The notes under the pieces were generated by a model that made no database searches, had not been told where the DNA came from, and saw only the letters and a program-made list of their open reading frames with translations. This document shows, piece by piece, positions 8,862 through 16,972 of a DNA stretch of 64,000 nt; the stretch's first letter is position 1, and each line of letters opens with the position of its first letter. The stretch covers positions 3,452,040 to 3,516,039 of the forward strand of contig NZ_CP081120.1 of the NCBI RefSeq assembly GCF_025141935.1. Direction: 5' to 3'. The DNA comes from Sulfitobacter sp. S190 (GTDB lineage: Bacteria > Pseudomonadota > Alphaproteobacteria > Rhodobacterales > Rhodobacteraceae). The position numbers were made by a program, and so were the translations under genes.

Positions 8862-9148
8862 CAGACGGGCATCCGCAGAATTTCCTGATAGGCCTCGACG
8901 ACCTTGTTGCGTACGGTGACGGCCGTTTCGACAGCGAGTTCTGTCTGCGCCAACGCCTGAACCAGGGCGTGCGGATCCGCGTTGACGGCCATTGTCTGGG
9001 TTGCCGTTTGTTCCGACGCGGCGAGTGTCTGCGCAAAATCGAGCGCCATATCCTTGGCGGCGGCCCCGATGCCCCCCGCGGCGGAAGGATCGGTGGCGGG
9101 TTTTGCCTGTGTGTAGCTTTGGATGGCTGAAAGGGTCTGCATTTCCAT
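8861..9148 (-). CDS. fliE: Flagellar MS-ring/rod junction protein FliE
   Basis: A 95-residue protein matching FliE, which joins the MS ring to the rod. The C-terminal half, with ALVQALAQTELAVETAVTVR and VVEAYQEILRMPV, carries the conserved helical region. The N-terminal half is low-complexity, as is usual. A ribosome site AGGAAT precedes the ATG. It lies between flgC and fliQ in the minus-strand rod operon, and its stop overlaps the fliQ start by one base. Confidence 0.93.
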   Translation of the reverse strand: MEMQTLSAIQSYTQAKPATDPSAAGGIGAAAKDMALDFAQTLAASEQTATQTMAVNADPHALVQALAQTELAVETAVTVRNKVVEAYQEILRMPV

Positions 9149-9174
9149 TCTGGAATTCCTTTTTGATCTTCAGG

Positions 9175-9567
9175 TTAGCGGCGCAAAAGCTCCATCAGGC
9201 TCGATGACATTTTGCGGGATTGGTCGAACATCTTGAGATTGGCCTCATAGCCGCGCTGCGCCTCACGGGCGTCGGCAAGTTCAATCAACAGATTGACGTT
9301 GGATCCGTCGTGATGGCCGGTGTCGTCTGCCATCGGGTGCGACGGATCATAGATGCGCTCCAGCTCGGTCTGGTCCAGCCTTACGCGCCCGACCTCTACA
9401 TTTGCGGGTTTGCCACCGGCACCCATCGCGGTCTCGAACGCGATGAGTTTCCGACGATACCCGGGGGTATCCGCGTTTGAGATGTTTTCGGACAAGTGGC
9501 GCAAACGCGTCGCCTGCGCCTTCATTCCGCTGGCCGAAACCGACCGTGCTTGTGTAAAATCGCTCAT
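9175..9567 (-). CDS. flgC: Flagellar proximal rod protein FlgC
   Basis: A 130-residue rod protein with the FlgC pattern. The N-terminus carries RLRHLSENISNADTPGYRRK and the C-terminus carries LIELADAREAQRGYEANLKM. Both helices pack together in the rod. The length is normal for FlgC (about 130-140). An AGGAGC ribosome site sits in the 8-bp gap after flgB. The flgB-flgC-fliE order is the standard one. Confidence 0.96.
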   Translation of the reverse strand: MSDFTQARSVSASGMKAQATRLRHLSENISNADTPGYRRKLIAFETAMGAGGKPANVEVGRVRLDQTELERIYDPSHPMADDTGHHDGSNVNLLIELADAREAQRGYEANLKMFDQSRKMSSSLMELLRR

Positions 9568-9575
9568 ATGTGCTC

Positions 9576-9962
9576 CTATCTGCGCAATGTCGCGTGCAGA
9601 ACGTCCAGCGCGGATTTGTAGATCGCGAGCGCCCTGTCATGCTGGCTCTTGGCGCCGGCCGCTTCGACCAGTTCAACCTCGAGTGAAACGGTGTTCTTGT
9701 TGGGTGATCCGCCCCCGTCCGTCCTTACCTGCGCATCGGGCAATTGCCCGGCGACAGTACCGTGAAGGTGGGTTGCGCGTGTGGCCCGCGCGCCCGGTGC
9801 ATCATTTGGGGCCTGGTACGTCGTTGCAAATTCCGCCATCCGCCGCGCTTTGAAGCCGGGCGTGTCGGCATTTGCCACGTTGTGCGATATGATCGCCTGC
9901 TGCTGGCCCGCATGGCGCGCCATCTCGGATGACATGCGGAAAATATCAAGATTTTCGAACAT
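9576..9962 (-). CDS. flgB: Flagellar proximal rod protein FlgB
   Basis: A 128-residue protein that is the first gene of the minus-strand rod operon (flgB-flgC-fliE-fliQ-flgF-flgG-flgA-flgH-fliL). The N-terminal rod signature is AIISHNVANADTPGFKARRM, and the C-terminal helix contains KSQHDRALAIYKSALDVL. The ribosome site is GGGAGA. It is divergent from fliI across an 81-bp gap that should contain promoters for both. Confidence 0.95.
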   Translation of the reverse strand: MFENLDIFRMSSEMARHAGQQQAIISHNVANADTPGFKARRMAEFATTYQAPNDAPGARATRATHLHGTVAGQLPDAQVRTDGGGSPNKNTVSLEVELVEAAGAKSQHDRALAIYKSALDVLHATLRR

Positions 9963-10043
9963 CGGGATTCTCCCAAGGACAATTTCAATGAAGGCTTAAG
10001 GGTGATTCCTTTAGAAAGCGTGAGCATCGCCAGGAGGATCTGC

Positions 10044-11387
10044 ATGCCCCATACAACTCTCATCGACGGATTGGCCGCGCATGTGGCGGCAACCCAAGGC
10101 ATTCGTGACGTCGGACGGGTCGCCCGTGCAGAGGGCGGTGTGATCCATGTGGGTGGCCTTTCTGCAAGCGCCGCGATCGGGGACCGGTTGCGATTGTATC
10201 GCAAACGGTTGCCACCGCTTTCGGGCGAGGTCGTGCAGATTGACGGCGATACGCTCGTGATGCTGCCGGATGCGGCGCAGGATGGCGTGACGCTGGGGGA
10301 TCGGGTGTCGCTCCTGCCACCGATTTCTGTTGCCCCCTCGCCAGAATGGCTCGGGCGCATCATCGATCCGTCGGGCCAGCCCCTAGACGGAGCGCCGCTG
10401 TTGGGGGGACCGCATGCTCGGCCGCTAAAAGCACCTCCGCCGAATGCCGCCGAACGGCGCGGGCTCGGTAAACGTATGTCGAGTGGGCTTGCCGTTATCA
10501 ATACCTTCCTGCCGATCGTCGAGGGGCAGCGCATGGGGCTTTTCGCGGGTTCCGGTGTGGGAAAATCGAGCCTTTTGGGGCACCTTGCCCGCCACATGAA
10601 AGCGGATGTCGTCGTGATTGCGATGATCGGCGAACGGGGACGCGAATTGCGCCATTTCGTGGACGAGGTTCTGGGGGGAGCCGGGCTGGAACGGGCGGTT
10701 GTCGTTGCGGCGACTTCGGATCAATCGGCGCTGGTGCGTCGGCGGTGTGCCTGGACGGCAATGGCCGTAGCCGAGCATTTTCGGGACGCGGGCCATTCAG
10801 TTTTGCTCCTGGCAGATTCGATTACGCGATTTGCAGAAGCCCATCGTGAGATTGCAGTGGCGGCAGGCGAGGTACCCCTCCTGAGGGGGTTCCCGCCGTC
10901 ATTATCGCCCACCATCATGTCCTTGTGCGAACGGGCAGGACCGGGATTGAAGGGTCAGGGCGATATCACGGCCGTGTTCAGCGTTCTGGTGGCCGGGTCT
11001 GACATGGATGAACCCGTTGCCGATATCCTGCGGGGGGTACTGGACGGGCACGTCATTCTCGATCGCACTATCGCGGAGAAAGGGCGCTATCCTGCAATAG
11101 ATATTTTGCGTTCTGTTTCCCGCAGTTTGCCTGGCGCGGCGACGGATACTGAAAATACTTTGCTGGCGACCGGGCGGAAATATCTGTCGCTCTACGACGC
11201 GAATGAAACAATGATCCGCGCAGGATTGTATGCACAGGGCAGTGATCCGGAACTGGATAAGGCGATCCTGATGATGCCCGAATTGGAGGAGTTCTTTACA
11301 AAGACTGAAACAGAAGGTGCCGCGCGCAGTTTTCAGCAATTAGAACTTATCTTCCGGCGCAACGGCATCGTCTTTCAACCAACTTGA
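10044..11387 (+). CDS. fliI: Flagellum-specific export ATPase FliI
   Basis: A 447-residue FliI/YscN-type ATPase that energises flagellar protein export. The Walker A motif is GLFAGSGVGKSSLLG, the arginine/Walker B region includes SVLLLADSITRFAEAHREIA, and the N-terminal beta-barrel domain is present. The frame extends upstream to a GTG at 10002, but AGGAGG lies six bases before the ATG at 10044, which is therefore the start. It is monocistronic on the plus strand between the rod operon and the flagellin-side genes. No fliH or fliJ is adjacent. Confidence 0.97.
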   Translation: MPHTTLIDGLAAHVAATQGIRDVGRVARAEGGVIHVGGLSASAAIGDRLRLYRKRLPPLSGEVVQIDGDTLVMLPDAAQDGVTLGDRVSLLPPISVAPSPEWLGRIIDPSGQPLDGAPLLGGPHARPLKAPPPNAAERRGLGKRMSSGLAVINTFLPIVEGQRMGLFAGSGVGKSSLLGHLARHMKADVVVIAMIGERGRELRHFVDEVLGGAGLERAVVVAATSDQSALVRRRCAWTAMAVAEHFRDAGHSVLLLADSITRFAEAHREIAVAAGEVPLLRGFPPSLSPTIMSLCERAGPGLKGQGDITAVFSVLVAGSDMDEPVADILRGVLDGHVILDRTIAEKGRYPAIDILRSVSRSLPGAATDTENTLLATGRKYLSLYDANETMIRAGLYAQGSDPELDKAILMMPELEEFFTKTETEGAARSFQQLELIFRRNGIVFQPT

Positions 11388-11397
11388 GCGCTTGTGA

Positions 11398-12195
11398 TCA
11401 ACGCACGCTGTTCTGAAGCAAAGTCAGCGCAATCGCGCCCGACGAAAAGCCGTTTCCAAGTTGCTTGATCTGATCGCGCACGAGAAATTTGGTGACAAGA
11501 TCCTGGACCGCTTCCGGATCGGTGAATTGTGCTATTTCGTCCGTTCCGAATTCTTTGGCAGCGCGTTCCTTGAAGACGACCAGCTGTTGCTCAATGTCGA
11601 CCTGACCAAATTCCGTGGGCAAGCCCAGAGCGGTTTCAAAGATGCTACGTAGCGGCGGTTCGCCCATAATCGTGAACCACTTGGTATCATTTGTCGTATC
11701 TTCTTGTGCAAGCGTGCCGAGTTCGCGTTCTGCATAAAGGGCAAAGCGCATTGACTGGTCCTGCTCACCCGCTGCGACTTCAAACGATACCGCTTCGAAA
11801 CGCTCGATAATTGCCTCCGCGAACAACGGCTCTCCGGTTTTGAGAAACTCCCCGGGACCAAACCCGAACGCTGCGGACAGGTCGGAATAGCGAGGATCGG
11901 CAAAGCGGTTTGCCAATGCGTCCTCGTTTGTTGTGCCTTCCTCGAGAATTTTTCTGATGAAGAATTTGCTGTCCAGATCCTGTTCAAGACCAAAGGCGGT
12001 CAGGGCAACCTGCATCAATCGACGATCATCGACAAACTGTTCGGCCGTCCCGATACCGCCAATCGTTTCGCGGAAATAATCGACATCGCGTTTCAATTCT
12101 ATTGACTGACTGAAAGCGGCGAATTGCTTGTCATACGTTTCCTGCAGAAAACGCCAACCGCTCAACCCTCCTGTGGGGATGACGGGGGTAAACAT
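11398..12195 (-). CDS. DUF1217 family flagellar-cluster protein
   Basis: A 265-residue protein starting MFTPVIPTGGLSGWRFLQET and containing repeated helical segments of the DUF1217 type (for example LNRIL-like basic-acidic helices around residues 70-190). DUF1217 proteins sit beside flaF/flbT in Rhodobacterales and are presumed to act in filament or flagellin biogenesis, but the biochemical role is not established. Its ATG overlaps the flbT stop (ATGA-type, one base shared), indicating coupling. It converges with fliI. No signal peptide or membrane segment is evident. Confidence 0.85.
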   Translation of the reverse strand: MFTPVIPTGGLSGWRFLQETYDKQFAAFSQSIELKRDVDYFRETIGGIGTAEQFVDDRRLMQVALTAFGLEQDLDSKFFIRKILEEGTTNEDALANRFADPRYSDLSAAFGFGPGEFLKTGEPLFAEAIIERFEAVSFEVAAGEQDQSMRFALYAERELGTLAQEDTTNDTKWFTIMGEPPLRSIFETALGLPTEFGQVDIEQQLVVFKERAAKEFGTDEIAQFTDPEAVQDLVTKFLVRDQIKQLGNGFSSGAIALTLLQNSVR

Positions 12196-12599
12196 CAGGA
12201 CGGCCGGATCGACAAAAGGCGATCCTCTCTGGGCAGCAGGCTACGCAACGCCTTGAGCGCGCGGTAATGCTGTTTCGATATGACGCCGGTGCTTGCCTCT
12301 GCAAGAATGGCACGGCTGTCGGGATCGGTGAACACCTGACTCAACTCTTCGATTTGCCGCAACAAGGAGACATGTGAGGTGTCCGGATCATTGTCACCGG
12401 ACAGGACGAGCTGCAGCGCAAAAATTGCACGACGCACGGGTGTTTTTGCGTCTTCGGGATGGATTGCATCGCGTAGCCGCAAAATGTTTGCGTCCGGCGT
12501 CATGATGGCCAGCTTGCTACGGCGATCACCGTTTTCGATGACTGCGCCGTTGATCAGTACCCGTTCTTTTGGACCCAGTTTTAAAACCAAACCACTCAT
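12195..12599 (-). CDS. flbT: Flagellin post-transcriptional regulator FlbT
   Basis: A 134-residue protein with the FlbT pattern: it starts MSGLVLKLGPKERVLINGAV and continues NGDRRSKLAI. In Caulobacter, FlbT binds the flagellin mRNA leader and limits its translation until the hook is complete; the same role is inferred here. It lies immediately downstream of flaF and flagellin and is coupled to the DUF1217 gene. An AGGATT ribosome site precedes the ATG. Confidence 0.93.
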   Translation of the reverse strand: MSGLVLKLGPKERVLINGAVIENGDRRSKLAIMTPDANILRLRDAIHPEDAKTPVRRAIFALQLVLSGDNDPDTSHVSLLRQIEELSQVFTDPDSRAILAEASTGVISKQHYRALKALRSLLPREDRLLSIRPS

Positions 12600-12612
12600 T
12601 CTAAATCCTAAC

Positions 12613-12966
12613 CTACTTCAGCCCGCGCAAGATTGCCGTATTCACTTCAAGCAAGGGGATCGCCGTATCCTCTTTGCGCAGAACCTTACGGGTATGGTGT
12701 TCTGTGAACTCAGCAAGGTAAAAAATACGCGCCCGCAAATCCTTGGGGAGCGAGTTTTCCGTATCAGCGACATCAATGGCGAGCTTGCGCCAAAGCGTCC
12801 TGTTTTCGTGCATGGCGCGGATCAGGCCGGGAAAGTCGCTTTGAACAACGGCGGTTTTCATCCGTGACGTCACACGCGCGATCACATCATATTCCGCACT
12901 TCGGCTCGACCTGAGGGGTGCCGACGTCGGTGCGTAGGCTTTCTGAGCTAAGGTCATCGCATCCAT
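12613..12966 (-). CDS. flaF: Flagellin biosynthesis regulator FlaF
   Basis: A 117-residue FlaF family protein, recognisable by YAPTSAPLRSSRSAEYDVIA near the N-terminus and LAEFTEHHTRKVLR near the C-terminus. FlaF works opposite FlbT and promotes flagellin translation or export in Caulobacter and relatives. The gene lies 72 bp downstream of flagellin, with a GC-rich hairpin in between, and 13 bp upstream of flbT. A GAGGAT ribosome site precedes the ATG at 12966. Confidence 0.92.
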   Translation of the reverse strand: MDAMTLAQKAYAPTSAPLRSSRSAEYDVIARVTSRMKTAVVQSDFPGLIRAMHENRTLWRKLAIDVADTENSLPKDLRARIFYLAEFTEHHTRKVLRKEDTAIPLLEVNTAILRGLK

Positions 12967-12999
12967 GTGGCATCCTCGGTTATTATACTTCAGGGAACA

Positions 13000-13021
13000 G
13001 GGGCGCCTTGTCTGGCGCCCC
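13000..13021 (-). terminator. GC-rich hairpin between flagellin and flaF
   Basis: GGGGCGCC and GGCGCCCC form an 8-bp perfect stem with a 6-nt loop, 18 bp past the flagellin stop. There is no run of T after it on the minus strand, so it may be an attenuator or an mRNA-end stabiliser rather than a strong terminator. Either role would let flagellin mRNA exceed flaF-flbT mRNA. Confidence 0.55.
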
Positions 13022-13038
13022 CGTCAATTTCATTTCGC

Positions 13039-13881
13039 TTAACGGAAGAGCGACAGGATTGTCTGCGGTGCCTGATTGGCAATGGACAAGGCCTGCACAC
13101 CAAGCTGCTGCTGGGTCTGCAATGCCTGGAGCTTGGCCGAGGCCGCTTCCATATCCGTATCGACCAACGCGCCAATACCAGATTTGACTGCATCACTCAG
13201 CTTGCCAATGAAGTTCGCCTGGTCATCAAGTCGCTTGCCAGAAGCACCGAGCGCAGCTGCGCCATCAATTGCTTCTGTCAGCATCGCCTCGATCTCGTCA
13301 AACGCTGTCGCCGCGGTGGCCGCGTCTGTAATTGCGGTCATACCGGCAAGATCAATGTCAGCTTCGAAGTCGACGGTATCGACGTCGATCGTCGTCACTG
13401 TCGGCGCGGCGGTGCCCACGCGGTCAAGCGAAGCGACGACTGTCAGGCTGGTGGCGCCGTTGCCGTCCGCATCAGTTGCAAGAAGGTTTACCCCGTTGAA
13501 TTGCGACCCGCTGATAATCGCCGTGATTTGGTCCTTCTTGGACTGCATATCCGCTTCGATCTTCGCGAAGTCGGCAGTTTCACTTTGACCCGCGATCGAT
13601 AGCTCTTTCATTTCTTTGAGAGTCTCAACAATCTGTTCGGCGCCTGCTGCAGCAACCGCCACAGTCGATCCGCCCACGGCAAGTGAATCCGACACGGCAT
13701 CGAAACCCGCGACGTCCGACTCCATCACTTTGGAAATCGCCCAGATCGCTGAATTGTCTTTCGCACTGGCAATTTCCTTGCCTGTGGAAATCTGGCTTTG
13801 GGTATCGGCCAGGTTCATGTTGATCGATTTGAGTGTCTGCAATGCCACCATGGCGCTGTTGTTAGTAAGAATACTCGACAT
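13039..13881 (-). CDS. fliC: Flagellin
   Basis: A 280-residue filament subunit. The conserved N-terminal D0/D1 region begins MSSILTNNSAMVALQTLKSI, and the C-terminal region contains LQALQTQQQLGVQALSIANQ. The central part (about residues 110-200) is a short variable domain rich in Asp, Thr and Ala. The frame continues upstream to 13917, but the ATG at 13881 has AAAGGA at good distance and matches flagellin starts. It is followed by flaF, flbT and the DUF1217 gene. A sigma-54-type promoter lies about 90 bp upstream. Confidence 0.97.
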   Translation of the reverse strand: MSSILTNNSAMVALQTLKSINMNLADTQSQISTGKEIASAKDNSAIWAISKVMESDVAGFDAVSDSLAVGGSTVAVAAAGAEQIVETLKEMKELSIAGQSETADFAKIEADMQSKKDQITAIISGSQFNGVNLLATDADGNGATSLTVVASLDRVGTAAPTVTTIDVDTVDFEADIDLAGMTAITDAATAATAFDEIEAMLTEAIDGAAALGASGKRLDDQANFIGKLSDAVKSGIGALVDTDMEAASAKLQALQTQQQLGVQALSIANQAPQTILSLFR

Positions 13882-13969
13882 GAGAATGATCCTTTGTGTT
13901 CGGCACTTTGGCCGCAAATAACCCTTTGAAGGGCGGAAATGTCATTCTGACCAGTACACGTGGCTGCCG

Positions 13970-13985
13970 TGCAGACCGTGTGCCA
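13970..13985 (-). promoter_or_regulatory. Sigma-54-type -24/-12 promoter upstream of flagellin
   Basis: On the minus strand the element reads TGGCAC-ACGGT-CTGCA. GG and GC are exactly 10 bases apart, and only one base departs from the TGGCAC-N5-TTGCA consensus. Transcription would start near 13959, leaving a leader of about 78 nt before the flagellin ATG. A short inverted repeat (CACCCA/TGGGTG, 13984-13999) abuts the -24 side. Confidence 0.6.
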
Positions 13986-14024
13986 CCCAACGCTGGGTGC
14001 GCCTTTCTTTTGGCCCGGGACCGT

Positions 14025-14039
14025 TTAACAGAACCCTAA
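14025..14039. promoter_or_regulatory. CtrA-like box upstream of flagellin
   Basis: TTAA-N7-CTAA differs by one base from the TTAA-N7-TTAA full site bound by CtrA, which governs flagellar genes in many alphaproteobacteria. It lies about 40 bp upstream of the -24/-12 element. With one mismatch in an intergenic stretch it could be chance. Confidence 0.3.
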
Positions 14040-14081
14040 TCGCGCAAGTCTGGATATCCGCGATTTGAGCTAAATCAGCGG

Positions 14082-14444
14082 TCATGCACGTTTCTCGACC
14101 TGCCCTTGCTGCGGCGACTTGATGGATTTGCGCTTGCCCAGCTGATCGTAGGTTTCCAGGCTGCTGCGTACGGTTTGAAGCTCCTTCACACGCTGCGTGA
14201 CCGATCGCAGGCCGGCCAGCGCCGCATTCAGAAGCCGCTCATTATCCCGTGACTGCACCCTGATCTCATCCAGCACTTCGGCGTCGCCCTCTTTGGCATC
14301 GTGAAAATGCGCAACCAGGCGTTCTTTTTCCGGCAAGAGATCGGATAGCTTTGCAAGATCGCCCGACAGCAGAAGTTTTCTTTCCCGGCGCAGGATGTCT
14401 TGCATGGCGATGGCATCGAATTCTTGCGGATCACTCATCACCAT
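14082..14444 (-). CDS. Small helical protein, FlgN-like export chaperone candidate
   Basis: A 120-residue (118 if the ATG at 14438 is used) charged, all-helical protein with no signal or membrane segment. The pattern LLSGDLAKLSDLLPEKERLV and RDNERLLNAALAGLRSVTQR resembles FlgN-type chaperones for hook-associated proteins, in which a middle segment E-K-x-x-L is typical. It overlaps the end of the flgJ-like gene upstream, suggesting coupling. The identification rests on size, composition and context. Confidence 0.65.
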   Translation of the reverse strand: MVMSDPQEFDAIAMQDILRRERKLLLSGDLAKLSDLLPEKERLVAHFHDAKEGDAEVLDEIRVQSRDNERLLNAALAGLRSVTQRVKELQTVRSSLETYDQLGKRKSIKSPQQGQVEKRA

Positions 14445-14706
14445 TACGCGCCTTCAATGCCGCAAAGATGGATTCGGCCAAACCGATGCCACCACTTTTC
14501 GTGATCTGCCTTGCCTGTTCCTGCACGAGAAACGACCCAAACTGATCCTCGCCGGCCCCGCCGCCAAACGATTCTCTGCTTTTGCCGAGGCCCGCGGCGT
14601 CCAGCATTTCGGCCAGAAACGTGGCCTCAAGCTCCTGCGCGGCCTCGCGTAAGAGGGTATCTTGCGGGGGCGCCTGAACCTGCGCCGGTGTGACGGATGT
14701 AATCAC
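14431..14706 (-). CDS. flgJ: FlgJ-like rod-binding protein, N-terminal domain only (GTG start)
   Basis: A 91-residue protein with the rod-binding domain of FlgJ: LREAAQELEATFLAEMLDAA and GGAGEDQFGSFLVQEQARQI. The muramidase domain of gammaproteobacterial FlgJ is absent, as usual in alphaproteobacteria. The frame is open much further upstream, but GAGGAG lies six bases before a GTG at 14706, giving MITSVTPAQ; upstream codons overlap the fliK leader and look non-native. It would cap the growing rod in the periplasm. It is divergent from fliK. Confidence 0.85.
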   Translation of the reverse strand: MITSVTPAQVQAPPQDTLLREAAQELEATFLAEMLDAAGLGKSRESFGGGAGEDQFGSFLVQEQARQITKSGGIGLAESIFAALKARNGDE

Positions 14707-14782
14707 TTTATGCTCCTCAAAATTGAATGATTTTTCCGACCGTAGCGGACCACCGGTAAATGTTCGGTAAGGAAAAACCGCG

Positions 14783-16285
14783 ATGTTGCGGGAAATTCGT
14801 TTGATATCTGGATTGGTCTTTATGGACGTGACAACGCTTTTTGACGGCAAGGTACCAGCGGTCGCTGTGGTGCCTGCGGGGACCAGCGATGCTGCGATTC
14901 CGGAGGGGTTTTCTTTTGCGCAGATCTTTGCAGATGCGGGACTTGAGGAGGTCGCAATCGACGTGGATCCCGATCCTGCAGTCGAAGCAGAGGAAACCGG
15001 CGATGCCCAGACTGCGGCACTCGAAACAGATATCTCGGATGTGGAACTGGGTGAAATCACGGGGCTCCTTGCGCCCGCTCAAGAAGCACCACTGAAAAAA
15101 ATAACGTCGAATAATCAGACCGCATTGATGACGCCACTGTCACAGAATGCGCCGCCGATCGGCGCGCCACTTCCCTCCCCTATAGAAGACAGAGTGACGT
15201 CAATGACATTCATGCCAGATGTGGAGATGCCGGACAGCGGCACAAAGCCGATCGCCGCGCCGTTTAGGGCCGGCGCGGGCACTGCGGCTGGTGCGGCTGG
15301 CGAAAGCGAGCTGCTGCCCGCCCGCGGAGCTGCGTCACAGAACGACAGTTCCGTCGCGCAAAAGCACGGGCCAGATGACGGTCCGCAGATTGAAACAGCG
15401 GGCGGACGAGCAGCGGGTGCGACTGCCGTCGCGCAGAGTGATATGGCTTCGATGACCATCGGGACCGCACGCGAGACGGCGGAGCCTATGCGTTATGCCC
15501 CTGTAACCACGCCGGAGATTCGGCAACAGCCGATCCAGCCAGTGCAGCAATCGCCCCGCGAAAAAGGCAGGACGGGATACTCCGAAATTGTGACATCCGA
15601 GAAAGTCTTCGCCTTGCCTGAGGATAGAGCCGAAAATGATGCACTCGTTCGACCACCAGAACCGCCCTCGAAACTGCGGTTTTCGGGCGCGGAACACGTA
15701 ACCGCACCTCCCGTGACCCCGCCCCAGACTATCGCGGCGCCCAAAGAATTCGCTGTCACGATCAAAACTGCTTCACCCCGCGCGGGAGACATGGCGTCCG
15801 TGACGCTCGTGCCAGAAACCACGATGACAGCTGCGCCTTGGGAGACACATCGCTCGACCACTACGCCCCTTTTCCAATCCACGCGGGTGGATATGCCGGT
15901 CCATGTTGCGCGACAATTGGCGGAGGCCGCACCCTCGGCCCAGACGCGGCCTATCGATGTCTCTCTTTCTCCGATGGAGTTGGGGCGGGTGAAAATGTCA
16001 ATCACGCCGGAAGAGACCGGTCTCACCGTTCACATCATCGCGGAACGGGGGGAGACGATCGACCTTATGCGACGGCACATCGACGTATTGGGCCAACAAT
16101 TCAAGAGCTTGGGATATGAGGATATCTCGTTCGCATTCGGTGAGAGTGGCGCGGATCCAGAAACGGGGGATGAGGCGTCCAATGGCAATGCACAATCCGC
16201 GCGCGGGCCGAGTGACGATTTGGTTGAAGTAGAAGAACAGACGACGCGGCCCGACACGGGCAGCGGGATCGACATCAGACTTTGA
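14783..16285 (+). CDS. fliK: Flagellar hook-length control protein FliK
   Basis: A 500-residue protein whose first ~370 residues are low-complexity (Pro, Ala, Thr, Glu) and whose C-terminus carries the Flg_hook domain: RPIDVSLSPMELGRVKMSIT followed by LMRRHIDVLGQQFKSLGYED. FliK is exported as a molecular ruler and triggers the FlhB switch when the hook is complete. AAGGA precedes the ATG at 14783; an in-frame ATG at 14822 lacks a ribosome site. It is followed at 10 bp by flgD, the usual partner. Confidence 0.92.
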   Translation: MLREIRLISGLVFMDVTTLFDGKVPAVAVVPAGTSDAAIPEGFSFAQIFADAGLEEVAIDVDPDPAVEAEETGDAQTAALETDISDVELGEITGLLAPAQEAPLKKITSNNQTALMTPLSQNAPPIGAPLPSPIEDRVTSMTFMPDVEMPDSGTKPIAAPFRAGAGTAAGAAGESELLPARGAASQNDSSVAQKHGPDDGPQIETAGGRAAGATAVAQSDMASMTIGTARETAEPMRYAPVTTPEIRQQPIQPVQQSPREKGRTGYSEIVTSEKVFALPEDRAENDALVRPPEPPSKLRFSGAEHVTAPPVTPPQTIAAPKEFAVTIKTASPRAGDMASVTLVPETTMTAAPWETHRSTTTPLFQSTRVDMPVHVARQLAEAAPSAQTRPIDVSLSPMELGRVKMSITPEETGLTVHIIAERGETIDLMRRHIDVLGQQFKSLGYEDISFAFGESGADPETGDEASNGNAQSARGPSDDLVEVEEQTTRPDTGSGIDIRL

Positions 16286-16294
16286 GGATTTAAT

Positions 16295-16972
16295 ATGCTT
16301 ACACCGACATTGACCAATGGCGCGACGGCCACCGGTAGCGCGGCAGCCACGGCGGCAGCTACTGCCGAAAAGAAGGCTGCGCTGTCGTCCGATTTCGAAA
16401 CTTTTCTGAAGATGCTCACCGCGCAAGCCGAAAATCAGGACCCGTTGGAGCCGATTGACAGTTCTGAATACGCAGCACAGCTTGCGCAGTTTTCGATGGT
16501 CGAACAACAGGTGCTTTCCAATGATCTGTTGACCGCGCTGAGCGCCCAGTTCGGGTCGACCAACATGGCTCAAATGGCGGGATGGATCGGAATGGAAGCG
16601 CGAACGTCCGTGCCGGTCATGTTCACCGGCACGCCTGTGTCCCTGAACCCGACGCCCGCAGCCGGATCGGACGAAATGGCGGTCGTGGTCTTTGACCAAA
16701 GCGGGCAAGCCGTGGACCGCATCGTACTGCCCGCAACGACGGAGCCGATATCCTGGGCCGGTGTCCAGCAGGACGGCTCGCCGATCGCGGCGGGTCAATA
16801 CCGGTTCGAGCTTGAAAGCATGACAGCAGGAGAAGTCGTGACTACCGAACCCCTTGAAGCCTATGGCAGGATTACCGAGGTCCGTTCCGGACAGGCGGGC
16901 ACTGAGGTCCTTTTCGAAGGTGGATCGTCAGCGCTGTCTTCCAGTATTACGGCACTGCGTGCACCGGTCTAG
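16295..16972 (+). CDS. flgD: Flagellar hook capping protein FlgD
   Basis: A 225-residue protein. The N-terminal FlgD domain includes FLKMLTAQAENQDPLEPIDS and YAAQLAQFSMVEQQVLSNDL, and the C-terminal part has FlgD Ig/tudor-like strands such as VDRIVLPATTEPISWAGVQQ. FlgD caps the hook during assembly. It normally precedes flgE, but here an unrelated polyamine gene follows on the opposite strand with a 4-bp tail-to-tail overlap, so flgE must lie elsewhere. Confidence 0.95.
   Translation: MLTPTLTNGATATGSAAATAAATAEKKAALSSDFETFLKMLTAQAENQDPLEPIDSSEYAAQLAQFSMVEQQVLSNDLLTALSAQFGSTNMAQMAGWIGMEARTSVPVMFTGTPVSLNPTPAAGSDEMAVVVFDQSGQAVDRIVLPATTEPISWAGVQQDGSPIAAGQYRFELESMTAGEVVTTEPLEAYGRITEVRSGQAGTEVLFEGGSSALSSSITALRAPV

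Noticed and set aside
10018..10032. GG-N10-GC match on the minus strand upstream of flgB
   Set aside because: Only TGGC and GC match the sigma-54 consensus; such a match in 80 bp is likely by chance.
12967..13602. 211-codon plus-strand open frame over flagellin
   Set aside because: Antisense to flagellin; Cys/Arg-rich shadow.
14707..15060. Upstream extension of the flgJ-like frame
   Set aside because: It is antisense to fliK and Ser/Thr-rich; a GTG with GAGGAG at 14706 is the better start.
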